Assembly (NCBI GenBank): GCA_030015575.1
Contig: JASDDO010000026.1
Coordinates: forward strand, 187,761,739-187,825,738
Direction: 5' to 3'
Origin: Agapanthus africanus
Taxonomy: Eukaryota; Streptophyta; Magnoliopsida; Asparagales; Amaryllidaceae
DNA length: 64,000 nt
Positions within the stretch are counted from its first letter, which is position 1. Each line of letters opens with the position of its first letter. Shown here in pieces: positions 22,099 to 33,221 of this stretch. The notes below the pieces were generated by a model, which saw only the letters and a program-made list of their open reading frames with translations, was not told where the DNA came from and ran no database searches. The position numbers were made by a program, and so were the translations under genes.

Positions 22099-22296
22099 TC
22101 GCCATTAACTTAGTCTAGCTTCGTTTAATGTGTTTTACAATTCCGATCGAACAAATGTTCCAAAAACCCAATATCACCCACGACAGTTTTCTGTCGAAAT
22201 TTTTTAGTCTCTAAAAATTTTTCAGGTTGTATAAAAGTACTGTACTCGAAATTATAAGGCTACTGTAGAAATTCGACAAAGTGACTCCATAGTGGG

Positions 22297-22345
22297 AGCG
22301 CGGAACCGCGGCCAAACACCCCTTTGGGCCGCGGTTCCGCCGCAC
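22297..22345 (+). repeat. GC-rich palindrome in element B leader
   Basis: CGCGGAACCGCGGCC (22299-22313) pairs with GCCGCGGTTCCGCCGC (22329-22344); outer CATAGTG (22289-22295) and CACTATG (22343-22349) extend the symmetry. It lies about 210 nt after the primer site. Confidence 0.88.
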
Positions 22346-23420
22346 TATGATAAGATCACTCTGTCAATTTTCTCCAGTGGGCTTATGGGCTGATTTTAGG
22401 GGTTTTGGAATAATATCATTGGGCTCAGAATTTCTTGATCTGCTACAGTAATGCTTTGGGGCCCACTTGTTAAAATTTGATCGATCGGATATTTTAAACA
22501 CATTATTTCACAGTATTTACATTATATTTGCGACCGTGAATGTCACTTGATCGGTAAATCCGGTCTAACTGCTATAGCCCGGTTAGGCGGATTTGCGAAC
22601 GTGACTTTCACGTTGATGTTCTGTTTTTGCTGTGATGTTGCGGATCGGTCATGGGGATAGCCTGGATGCAATGCTAGTACAGTTGTGGTTGTATTATGTA
22701 CATTTGATATTGCGGGGCGAGCGTCCGACATGTGGACTGCCGTCACTGCCTGTTTGTATTATTATTTTGGGGCACGACCAGGTTGCGGTCGATGTACCCG
22801 GTGTATGTATATTTTACTTTCTGTACTAGGATTGCCCCGCGGAGGGGTGCACAGATAGCCGGGTTCTGGAGGGCAACAAGCCCGCATCTCACGGCATTGA
22901 GACGGAGGGGGCTTCACTCTAGGATTGGCGGGATATTCGCCGCACTCGTAGGGGGTACAGGTTGACCCAGGAGGGGTGCCCAAGTTACCGGATTCCGTGA
23001 AGTGCTGGGTGGTCCATTCACGTCGCTGAAGGGGGCTGCCTCGCTTCAGGTTTTGGCGGGTAACTTGCCGCGCCCGTAGGGGTCTAGGATTTCATTGCAC
23101 AGGCTATCCACACGACCAGGGGAACGTCGGGTTTCAGTAGTGGCTCTGTGAAACCCGAGGATCCCAGATATCTGTATTGTTCTGTGATGCTATTCATATC
23201 TGTGATGTTGCATTTTTATTCACGCCTTGAGCGAATATAATATATTGGTATATATATTAGTAGATGTTGTATATGTTTTGCATCCGCGCTAGTCCAGTCC
23301 CCGCTCTGTCGTTAGTTAGCTAACCTAACGGGTAATGACGGGACCCAGTGGCGAATGCGGATGGTATATACGTACGTCATATTATTTTCGTTCTTTGTGG
23401 TGTGATCAATTGATGGGACT

Positions 23421-23440
23421 GCATTGATTCGAATCAATGC
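23421..23440 (+). other. Element B leader hairpin (20-bp perfect palindrome)
   Basis: GCATTGATTC followed directly by its reverse complement GAATCAATGC, just after GATGGGACT. It occupies the position where A, C, D and E have hairpins with different complementary arms. Confidence 0.8.
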
Positions 23441-23512
23441 AAGTTAAAAAAAAAACAAACCTAATCTGATGTTGTTGGAACACTTTTCAAAAAGCTGTTA
23501 TTGCAAGGACGT

Positions 23513-23749
23513 TCACTTTTGTTTTGCATCGTGGTATTCATTTAGAATATCCTGCTCCTCAGTTGACGAGGCAAGGGCCGAGGTCCCTTCACCGGGAGTG
23601 ACCCCTTGGACAAAAGGTTTGCGTCAGGGCAATGACTTCATTATAGCCGATTACTTTTGCTTTGCACCGTGGTATTCAGTTGGAATATCCTGCACCTCAT
23701 TCTACGGGGAAAGAGCCGAGATCCCTTCACCGGGAGTGACCTCTTTAGC
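23513..23749 (+). repeat. Duplicated module in element B leader
   Basis: Two diverged copies of about 95 bases (23513-23606 and 23650-23749), each ending in TTCACCGGGAGTGACC. Element D has the same doubled module (53934-54033 and 54085-54180). In A, C and E the corresponding place holds only a short GGAG...CTCC hairpin. Confidence 0.78.
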
Positions 23750-23883
23750 GAAGGTTGTCGTCACTATATTTCTAAAAAGCTATCTGTTCCTTCGACGATA
23801 TCAAGTTCTTTACGTTAAAGGTTTTCGCCAGAAACCATTCGTAGCCCTCCGTCGTTTCATATGGGTGGTCAATAGTATTCAAG

Positions 23884-24093
23884 CTGTGTATGTTGGCCAA
23901 AGTCAAGGCACAGTGATTGGTAGCTATTGGGTATTCATATGCAGCATAGATAGATGCGTTGGTTTGGGACAGTCGTACTGCCATTTTGGCCAAAGTCAAG
24001 GGTAGGTACGGGTGGATTCAAATTAACCTGGAGAATGACGGGTAGAACTTGACATGTGACTTATGATATGTTGGCCAAAGTCAAGGTCATAAG
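23884..24093 (+). other. Element B leader hairpin triplet, tetraloop CAAA
   Basis: TTGGC-CAAA-GTCAA occurs at 23893-23906, 23986-23999 and 24071-24084; spacings are 93 and 85 nt, the same as in element A. Outer stems: CTGTG/CACAG for copy 1 (23884-23913) and CTTATGA/TCATAAG for copy 3 (24060-24093). The inner stem needs one G-U pair as RNA. The three tetraloops are identical. Confidence 0.82.
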
Positions 24094-24394
24094 AGCATGG
24101 GGCAGAAATCACATCGGGAGTTTCAAAAGAACTGAAACTTGCCAGATATGCGCATACCTTCTGGAGTGTGATACCGTGAGCGGATTCCGTCACGTTATCA
24201 TGCGATGATAGTTGAATCCCGATTCCCACTGATGAGTTAGTTTACTCCTCGGGTGACCCCGACTAATTCTTCTTTCAGGTTTGGAGGAGAATTTGAGGTA
24301 CAGTGGGAGGATTCCAGATTAGATAAATTGGTAACCATTCTGATCTAGGTTAGAGTGCACGCTGAGTGTTTCTTTTCTCTCTCTCTTTGGCAGC

Positions 24395-24466
24395 GACCAT
24401 TGACCCGACCCTAAGACTATGACTCAGTGACCAAGTTGACCGAACCATCTTGACACTGGCTTTTGG
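24395..24466. other. Junction sequence between elements B and C
   Basis: About 70 bases between the end of recognisable B leader and the first recognisable C LTR sequence (TTCTCCCACTGTACTTTG). It contains ACCCGACCCTAAGACTATG and does not match either element by eye. It may be filler DNA from the deletion that removed B's coding part and C's first LTR segment. Confidence 0.5.
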
Positions 24467-26011
24467 ATTCTCCCACTGTACTTTGATTTCCACCCTACCA
24501 CGGCTCTACTGAGGCGTGTAAACAAGTGGATTTTTTGGTACAGTCCCGAGACACTTGGAGGCAATGAGCGATAGGAGTGGTTTTGTCTCTCCCGGTATTG
24601 GGGGTTGATGTTGCGCTATGCTCGATTAGCTATAACAGGAAGTCCCTGGTCAGGGCTGATGGGATTTACTGATAAGTGTTATCAGTAGTTTCTTGATCTC
24701 TTATAGGCCATACATCGGCATGACTTATTGAGTTATTGGGGTCGACAATACCATCCCCAGACTCAATATGCAGCATATCTGACGAAGAGACCGGACTATA
24801 CGGTATGTGATGTTGGTTGGCTCTACGGGTGTTTTGACAGATTTGCTTGTTTGTTCATCTGTTCGCTCAATACCTGGGAGCCATTACGTTCAGCTAGTAC
24901 CGTTGATGGTTTGTGGTTATGTGATATGATCACTGCCAACTGGTAGCTTATTGACCAGTCTTAGAGTCCCACAAAGGGGTTTTCGAGCTCAGGCGAAACG
25001 ATGTGGGGCGGATATGGGGATATGTGCGGAAGCTAGATTAAATACGAGTATATGATACCGTATTTTAATCTGGTGTTTTCTACTGGTCGGGTCGTAAGTG
25101 ATATAACCGGATTTTTAAATCAAGTGTTGATTTAATATAATGTGACCATTAGCTCATTATTAAATCCTTTCTTTATTTGTATGCATGTGTGCATGTATGT
25201 TTATATTGATATGTATGCACACATCCATGTATACATGTGTCATGGTTGATGATACATTGGAGATGGCTATGCTAGACTCACATGGAAACATTAGTGATAT
25301 TTTAATTATTGAGTTAATGAAAATTAGGAATAAATCCATGGTTGATATTTTCTTTCTATAAACTTCTTAAAATATCTTAATGTAACCATAGTTTCATTTC
25401 TAATCCTCCACTAACTCAACTACTAAAAATATCTAGATATTTCCATGCCATGGTTAATTGTGAGTGTGACTCTCCCTCTCTCATATTATTATTTTCTTGT
25501 GCCTTTTTCCCTTAAGCTCTAGCTTATCCATTTCCATCTCCTTCTTCCTCCAAGCTATCTACCTTTTACTAGTGAGTGAAAGAGAAAGAAAAACGAAGGT
25601 TCATTAGTGAGAAAAATACTCACTTCATCAATCTATATTAGTCTAGCCCACCAGTGTAGGTTGTTTTCCTCACTTCTACTTAGTTCAAGTGAAGCGAGGA
25701 GCTTGAGTCAAGAAACTCCGTGGTGGATCATCGTGGACTTCGAAGGCTTCAAGTGGACCCGTTCAAGCTTCGAGTAGAACCAAGGAGTCAAGGAAATCTA
25801 CATGGAGCTTTTGAAGAGAAGGAGAGGTCTACAAAGGTTGTATTTCTTTTTCTCTTAGTGTTAGACACTTACATGTATGTGATACCTGTTAGCTTTACGA
25901 CTAATCCTCTAGTTAGATGCTAGGCTTGGAGTTGGTTAGCACCCTAGATTTTCTAAAGTTGCATGCTTGATGCTTGTTAAAGCCTAGTGAGGGTGCTAGG
26001 GAATCCCTACA
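24467..26011 (+). repeat. Element C 5' LTR, missing its first part
   Basis: Begins in mid-LTR at TTCTCCCACTGTACTTTG, which aligns with about position 32789 of the 3' LTR, so roughly 535 bases of U3 are missing. It ends AATCCCTACA beside a primer site. With its left part lost it cannot serve as a complete promoter. Confidence 0.87.
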
Positions 26012-26012
26012 G

Positions 26013-26025
26013 TGGTATCAGAGCC
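26013..26025 (+). other. Element C primer binding site
   Basis: TGGTATCAGAGCC one base after the LTR end; initiator Met tRNA type. Confidence 0.92.
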
Positions 26026-26211
26026 AGGCTAGAGTATTAGGCGTAACCTAGACGACGTTAAAGTGCTCGATCGAACATCGAAACTGGGTTTTTACTTGCT
26101 CTCTGGAAAATTTTCAAAAGTTGGAATTTTGTGTTTTAAAAATATTCAGAAAATAGTGCAGGGTATTGTGTGGACCCCTAAGAAAAACGATCCCCTAACT
26201 CTACCTAAAGA

Positions 26212-26258
26212 CTGCGGAACCACGGCCAAAACATGCTTTTGGCGGCGGTTCCGTAGCG
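26212..26258 (+). repeat. GC-rich palindrome in element C leader (decayed)
   Basis: CTGCGGAACCACGGCCAAAA (26212-26231) pairs imperfectly with TTTTGGCGGCGGTTCCGTAG (26237-26256); spacer CATGC. It lies about 190-200 nt after the primer site. Confidence 0.82.
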
Positions 26259-27432
26259 CCTTTGGTAAGGACAGGGACATGCCTTCTTGTGCTAGTTCGT
26301 ATGTGCTAATTCCACTTTCTGTGTATTTTTGAATCTGACTCAAGTGTTGAGTCTTCTGGAAAATGAGGGTGTTTGATGGACCGATCTAAATGTTTAATGT
26401 CGCATAGTTTCTCTGAATGTGATACAATATTTGAAATCAACACTAATTAGTTTTGAGAAAATTAATTTGTTGTTTGTAAATCTAACATTTCGGTCTCATA
26501 GGATATCGGGAATCTGGTTGAATTACCTGATTTCTTTTGAAAAGGTGTTTTCATTTTTGAGCCCTAAACGTAAGATCTACAGTGTTAGGCATGAAATCCG
26601 AGATATGAGATATTCCGGATTTATGATGTCTAAAGAAAGTGCGGATTCCAAATGTTGTAGTTTGATATTTCTTTTCTGCGACTGTAAGTGTAATATGTGG
26701 TGTATCGCCGGTTTCGTTGCTATATGTCAACGAAAATTGGGATACGCATATTTACTTACGTTGATAACATGCGATGTTATGTGTTGCTGTGATATGATGT
26801 TATGATCATCGTGATTGAAAAGCCGTGGTTTTTATGTGAGAAGAGAGTTTTTTCTTTTTCATTCATGTAAAATTCATTGTATGTAATATTCTTTTATTGG
26901 AGCACTTCCAGGTTGAGGATGATGGCTTCATTGATGTATATTATTTACTTTTCCGCATTATGATAGAACGATGGTGGGGAGCACAAGTGACCGGGTTCTA
27001 GAGTCCAGTGGGAGGCCATCTCGAGGATTTGAGACCGGGTCTCCCAACACTAGAATTGGCAGCGTCGCTTGCCGCTCTCGTAGGGGTCTAGGGGTGTGGG
27101 ATTGGCTATTCATCATGACCGTGGAATCCATATTTTCTATCGTTGGCTAAATACAAAATACGGACCTCCTAGTATATCCTATATTTTCATATATATGCTT
27201 CTTCTGTTAGTATTCTATGGTGTGATCATTTTATATGATGAGACGAATGGTATATTATATATATGATATATAATAAACGTTACTTATGTTTTACATTCGT
27301 GTTAGTCCTGCCCCGCTATGCCGTTTGTTAAGTAACCTAACGGTGCATAACGGGACCCTGTGCAGATGACATAAGCGTACGTTCTATTTTCATTTCTTTT
27401 CTGTGATGGCTTAGGAACTTAAATGATGGGAC

Positions 27433-27453
27433 TACATTAATAATATTAATGTA
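27433..27453 (+). other. Element C leader hairpin
   Basis: Stem TACATTAAT (27433-27441), loop AAT, stem ATTAATGTA (27445-27453), next to GATGGGAC. Confidence 0.78.
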
Positions 27454-27665
27454 AAGAAAAAGAAACCTAAAAATGTTGTAGAATCGGATTTGAAACCCAC
27501 TCGACCTTTTTATGAAAAAACAAGTTTAAAAAATGCGAAGCTTAAGCCACTCCTTTTAAAACTATTTGATTCTACAACGAGATAAAGTTCAAAGCGTTAA
27601 AGGTTTTCTTAAAAACCATCCGCAACACTCCGTCATTTTAGGAAGTAGAGTACTTAGTATTCGTG

Positions 27666-27870
27666 CTGCGTATTTTGACCATAGTTAAGGCGTAGTGTAC
27701 GGTAGCTAAGTGATGTCTTCCTACACAGTATATGATGCGATTAGTTAGGACATTCATATGATTATGTTGACTATAGTTAAGGGTCATATTAGTGGATCTA
27801 ATTAATCACGAAATGATGTATAAAACTTGACTAGTGCTTATGATATGTTGACCATAGTTAAGGTCATAAG
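27666..27870 (+). other. Element C leader hairpin triplet, tetraloop CAUA/UAUA
   Basis: TTGAC-NNNN-GTTAA at 27675-27688 (loop CATA), 27767-27780 (TATA) and 27848-27861 (CATA). Outer stems are CTGCG/CGTAG (27666-27695), ATATGA/TCATAT around copy 2, and CTTATGA/TCATAAG (27837-27870). Spacings are 92 and 81 nt. Confidence 0.82.
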
Positions 27871-28300
27871 CTGCTAGGGGTAAAAACCATTTCAGGAGTT
27901 CCAAGAGTTGAAATTTGCAATGAGATTGCATACCTTCTATATGATAGTTGGATCCTGATCCCACTGTGAGTAAGAGTTACTCCCAGTAGAGTTTTACACT
28001 TTATAATTAGCTAACCCATTAGGTGTCTAGAAAGGTTTCAACGGGGTTATGCCTCTGGGAAAACGAGGTTTACTTTAATTAGGTCCGTACGAAAGCACGG
28101 GAAACCTCCCTCAAAATACTGACACTGGCCTGGCTGACCGGTTAGAAAACTTGTAGAATGTAATTAATCCTGGCAAATTTTCATTTTAAGATTTTAAGAA
28201 AAATTTGATAAAAAGCAGTAGGAGACATCGATTAGATAAGATAATAACCAATCTAATATTTTCAAGAGTTTTCGCTTAGTGTATTCTTTTCTCTCTCCAA

Positions 28301-29088
28301 ATGGCAGATACCATGACTGGACCTAAGCTTCTATTAGGGAAAAATAAACTGACGGTACCCAATTATAAATACTGGCTGAGAAATATAAACCTTGCCCTTA
28401 CATATGACAACGTATCATATGCCCTCACTGCCCCTGCCTCTTCCATGTCAGGCCCTGAATCTTCTGTTGCGGATCTGGAGATCTGCAAGGCATGGGATAT
28501 TGATTGTGGCATTGCCAAATTCCTCACGCTTTCCTCGATGGATAATGTACATCAAAAGCAACATGAGAAGATGGATGTTCAATCCATCTTTCTCCATATA
28601 AAGCAGTTGTATGGGGAGCAATCTCGCACCCTCCGATACGAGGCATCTAGAAAGCTGTTTAAGATGAGAATGGCTCCTGGCACGCCAGTAGGTGATCATG
28701 TATTAAAGATGATAACTCTTATTGAAGAACTTAAGGGCCTCGGATGCACCATGGAGAACGAACAGTACATTGATATTGTTCTACAGTCTCTCCCTCTGTC
28801 TTTGCTCAGTTTGTAGTAAACTTCAACATGCACAACATGGAGAAGTCACTACATGAACTTCTCAATATGTTGAGAAGTGCAGAGAGCACGCTCAAGTCAA
28901 CGAAGACTCCCACTCAAAATATTGGGCAAACTTCTCTTTTCATCCCAAAAGCCAAGGCCAAGGGAAGAAAGAAGAAGAAACCTACTAATTTGATAGGAGG
29001 AGTTAAAAAGGCAAAAAGGAAAGACAAATCCATGGTTGAGAAATCGGGAAAAGGAGAATATTTCTATTGCAACAAGTCGGGAAACTAG
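28301..29088 (+). pseudogene. Element C gag (frameshifted, with stops)
   Basis: Starts ATG at 28301 (MADTMTGPKLLLGKNKL), clearly related to the Gag of A and E. The frame is lost near 28793-28800, where a one-base change turns LPSTFAQF into a stop-terminated frame ending at 28816. It resumes at 28828 (MHNMEKSLHELLNMLRSAES) through the basic linker to the zinc knuckle (YFYCNKSGN), where the expected W is a TAG at 29086-29088. Confidence 0.9.
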
Positions 29089-32000
29089 AAGTGAAATTGT
29101 ATTGAGTACATCGCTGATCTCAAGAAAAAGAAGCACGGTGATGCTTCCGCTTCAGGTGTGTTTGTGACTAAAAACTGTTTTTTTATAAACTTTGCTTTCT
29201 GGGTATTGGATACCAGTTCGGGTTCTCACATCTGCAATTGTATGTAGGGATTGAGAAATAGCAAAGTTTTGAAGACTGGTGATCACACTCTCCGGGTTGG
29301 AAATGATTCTAATGTACATGCGATGTCAGTGGGAGAGTATCACCTGGGGTTGCCATCGGGGTGTATATTGGTTTTGAACCTGCGTTATTATGTACCAAGC
29401 ATGCTATGTATATCTGTTTCTTTGTTAGAAAATGAAGGATATCATTTTGTGTTGCAAAATAATGTTATGAACATTAACCTGAATCAAGAGTTGATTGGGT
29501 ATGGTACACTTAATAACGGAATATACGTCATAAATCAACACACAGTTTTCAACATACAATACACTAATAGAAGAAAATTTTCAGATATAAATGAAGCTTT
29601 TTTTTGGCATTGTAGACTTGGTCATATTAATGAAACAAGACTAAACAAGCTATACAAAGATGGATATTTAAATCCTTTTGAATATAAATCTTATGCTATC
29701 TGTCAGTCTTGTATCATAGGTAAAATGACCAAAACTCCATTTACTGGACATGCAGAAAGAGCTACTGAACTCTTACGCCTCATACATAGTGATGTATGCG
29801 GTCCAATGTCTACACATGATAGAGACGGTTTTTCTTACTTCATAACTTTTACTGATGATTTCTCAAGATTCGGACATGTGTTTTTATTAATGCATAAGTC
29901 TGAAGCTTTCGAGAAATTCAAAGAGTACAAACTTGAAGTAGAAAAACAAACTGGTTTGAGCATCAAGAAACTTCGATCAGATCGAGGTGGAGCGTATCTG
30001 AGTACAGAGTTTTCAGACTTCCTAAAATAGAATGGGATTCTCTCTCAACTCACTCCCCCTTACACACCAAAGCACAACAGTGCGTCAGAACGGCGGAATC
30101 GTACCCTATTAGATATGGTGCGATCCATGATGAGTGATGCTGAGTTAGCACTCTCCTTTTGGGGGCATGCATTGGAGACTGCAGCATATCTATTGAACAG
30201 TGTTCCAAACAAGACCGTGTCTACCAATCCATATGAGATATGGTATGGGAAGAGACCATCTCTTAAACGAGTTAGGATATGAGGTTCTCCGGCTTTTGTC
30301 AAAAAGCAGATTCCAGACAAACTCGAGACACGATCGGTTTAGTGTATATTTGTGGGATATCCAAAACATTCGTTTGGATATCTTTTCTACCACAAGGAAG
30401 AACAAAGAGTGTTTGTTTCTCAGTATGCCACATTTTTAGAAAATGAAATTTTTACAAAAGATACTGATGGCACTGCGGTAGAACTAGAATAAGTTCTAGA
30501 GACATAATTTACAAATGACGACTTGGTTGAACCTGATGTTGCTATAGAATCTTATAAACCTCTACCACTCCGTAGATCTAGTAGGACTTCTCGCCCACCA
30601 TAAAGATACTACGGTTTCCTCATTGATGGTGATAGAGAAGATTGCATCATGGATGATGATGACCCTACTAGTTTTCAGCAAGCTATCAAGAGTGGTGACT
30701 CAGTGAAGTGGCTAGATGCCATGAGATCCGAAATGGAGTCTATGTACACCAACAAAGTATGGACTTTGGAAGTTGTATCCTCTGGGGTAAACCCTGTAGG
30801 GTGCAAATGGATCTTTAAGAGAAAGATCGGTGTAGATGGACAGGTAAAGACCTATAAGGTAAGGCTTGTAGCGAAAGGATTTCGTCAAAAACCAGATATG
30901 GACTATGACGAAACTTTCTCTCCTGCAGCAATACTTAAATCCATTCGGATCCTACTTGCTAGTACTACTCACTACGACTATGAAATCTGGCAGATGGACG
31001 TTAAAACCGCATTTCTAAATGGTGATTTAGAAGAGTGCGATTATATGGATCAGCTAGAAGGTTTCGTTGATAGTGGGAGCAGCGGGAAAGCATGTAGCTT
31101 ACTTAAATCCATTTATGGATTAAAGGAGGAATCATGGAGTTGGGACATCTACTTTGATGATGTGATCAAAGAGTTTGATTTCGTCAAATATCCAGACGAA
31201 CCTTGTATTTATAAGAAGATTATAGAGAGTACTGGCACATTCTTCGTATTGTACGTGGATGACATTCTCCTGATAGTAAACGACGTTCCTATGCCACAAT
31301 CAGTCAAAATGTTCTTATCACAAAGGTTTTCCAGGAAGGACCTGGGTGATGCCTAGTGCATTTTGGGCATTAAGATCTATAGAGATAGATCCAAAAGGTT
31401 GTTAGGATTGTCCCAAACCAGGTACATTAACACCATCCTAAATATGTTTAGTATTGAAGATTCTAAGTGGGGTGCCTTACCCGCTTGTCATAGAGTCACT
31501 CTCTCCAAGGACTTTTGCCCAAAGTCTGATGAAGAGAGAGCTCGCATGAGCATTATACCCTACGCTTCAGCCGTGGGATTTATAATGTATGCGATGTTGT
31601 GTACTCGCCCTGATATAGCTTATGCACAAGGTGTAGTAAGCAGGTATCAATCCAACCCAGGGATGAACCACTGGACAGCTGTGAAGAACTTTCTTAAGTA
31701 CTTGCGAAGGACTAAAGAAATGTTCTTGGTGTATGGTAACGGATATCTCCAAATGGAGTCCTTTACCGATTCGAGCTTTCAGAGTGATAAGGATGACAAC
31801 AAATCTATCTCGGGGTTTGTATTTACCCTCAATGGAGGGGCGGTTTGTTGGAAGAGTTCCAAACAGGATACCGTTGCAGACTCAACGATGGAAGCTGCGT
31901 ATATTGCTGCAAATGCTGCTGCCAAGGAAGCCGTCAGGATGAGGATGTTTATCTCGGAGCTAGCAGTAGTTCCAACCATTATTGATCCAATACCATTGTA

Positions 32001-32238
32001 TTATGATAATAATGGGGCTATGGCGTTGGCCAAAGAGCCCAGGTCCCATCAGTGATCCAGACACATCCTGAGGCGATATCATTTGATCCGGGAGATAGTT
32101 GATCGCCGCGAGATCAAGATTCAAAGAGTAGATACAAAGAATAACACCGCGGATCCACTCACCAAGGCCCTTCCACCGCCGCAACATGAGAGACTATTTG
32201 AGATGTTGGGTATGAGATATGCCAATAATTGGCCTTAG
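29089..32238 (+). pseudogene. Element C pol (PR, INT, RT, RNase H) with multiple stops
   Basis: The pol order is complete but interrupted. The protease motif is DTSSGSH, with Gly changed, near 29209. Integrase zinc domain and core lie at 29251-30030 (WHCRLGH, CQSC, RSDRGGAYLS), ending at a stop in place of KEN. The region to about 30640 has several stops. RT is at 30649-31356 with YVDD (31252-31263), and RNase H at 31363-32055 (TDSSF, STMEAAYIA, DNNGA). A stop follows SHQ at 32055, and the family stop codon is TAG 32236-32238. No functional product is expected. Confidence 0.92.
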
Positions 32239-32240
32239 TG

Positions 32241-32252
32241 TAAGCGGGAGAT
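32241..32252 (+). other. Element C polypurine tract
   Basis: TAAGCGGGAGAT directly before the 3' LTR; purine-rich and in the same place as in A, D and E. Confidence 0.8.
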
Positions 32253-33221
32253 TGTTGGATATATGTATGCCCCAGAGGCCATTATTTGATAGTGGATGTA
32301 TTGACATGTATATATATATTCAGAGGACTTTCTTGCTCGACATGATAGTATGATATCTGGTTACTCTTTATCTTAACATGTTCACTTGATTGTGTATGCT
32401 GTTCATTTGATACATGTTGATAAAGCCCTTAGGATATTTTCCTGACTACTGTGATTATGATGCAGATCATACTAGTGGGACATGTGTAGTTTATAAGCAT
32501 ATCCTTAAATGTTCCTAGTCGTGGGTGTATCGAGACAGGGGCATCGATATTCCAGAGTAGACTAGCGTATACGTTTCTTGACCCATATGATGGGCGATGG
32601 ATGATCCCATATCTATTGGTGTTTGACATCAAAGATTGTATACGGGTGCACAGTAGAGACTGGGTACACTGAACGGACTCACCGAGAACTCCTATATAGT
32701 ATTATATTTATCGTTGGATAGCTGTTCTCAGGTGACACTTGTACAGGTTAGTCTATAGACCCGAGATCTTCATAGAGTCTTGTGTGTTCTCCCACTGTAC
32801 TTTGATTTCCACCCTACCACGGCTCTACTAAGTCATGCAAACAGGTGGCTTTTGGGTACAATCCCGAGACACTTGGAGGAAATGAGCGATAGGAGAGGTT
32901 TCGTCTCTCCCGGTATTGGGGGTTGATGTTGCGCTATGCTCGATTGGCTATAACAGGAAGTCCCTGGCCAGGGCTGATGAGATTTACAGATAAGTGTTAT
33001 TAGTAGTTTCTCGATCTGTTATAGACCATACATGACTTATTGAATTATTGCGGTCGAAGATACCATCCCTAGACTCAATATGCAACATATCTGACGAAGA
33101 GACCGGACTGTACGGTAAGTGTTGTTGGTATGCTCTACGGGTGTTTTGAGTCTTTTGACAGGTTCGCTTGTTGTTCTTCTGTTCGCTCAATACCTGGGAG
33201 CCGTTACGTGCAGCTAGTACC
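32253..33221 (+). repeat. Element C 3' LTR, first part
   Basis: Starts TGTTGGATATATGTATGCC and runs 969 bases to the element D insertion. The last five bases, GTACC (33217-33221), are repeated at 60205-60209 as D's target duplication. Confidence 0.92.

Larger units (their letters stand above)
22099..24394 (+). mobile_element. Element B untranslated leader; coding part deleted
   Basis: Homologous to leaders of A and C along its length, up to the sequence just before gag (CTCTCTTTGGCAGCGACCA near 24385). It holds the GC palindrome (22297-22345), a CGTTAG/CTAACG hairpin (about 23300-23342), a 20-bp perfect palindrome (23421-23440), a duplicated module of about 95 bp (23513-23606 and 23650-23749), and the hairpin triplet (23884-24093). 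No Gag or Pol follows, so B is a truncated remnant. Confidence 0.85.
26026..28300 (+). promoter_or_regulatory. Element C untranslated leader
   Basis: About 2.3 kb of non-coding leader with the family's ordered elements: GC palindrome (26212-26258), CGTT/AACG hairpin (27316-27352), TACATTAAT/ATTAATGTA hairpin (27433-27453), GGAG-type hairpin (about 27539-27555) and hairpin triplet (27666-27870). The 128-codon open frame at 26419-26805 has no recognisable similarity and I do not call it a gene. Confidence 0.8.
24467..33221 (+). mobile_element. Element C: Ty1/copia retrotransposon, decayed; 3' LTR split by element D
   Basis: 5' LTR lacking its first part (24467-26011), primer site (26013-26025), leader, gag-pol with many stops (28301-32238), polypurine tract, and 3' LTR from 32253. 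The 3' LTR breaks at 33221 and resumes at 60210 on the far side of element D, with GTACC duplicated, and it ends without its last part near 60258. Both LTRs are truncated, at opposite ends. Sequence similarity is highest to element E. Confidence 0.9.

Noticed and set aside
26419..26805. 128-codon frame in the C leader
   Set aside because: Homologous leader sequence in D and E lacks it and it resembles no known protein.
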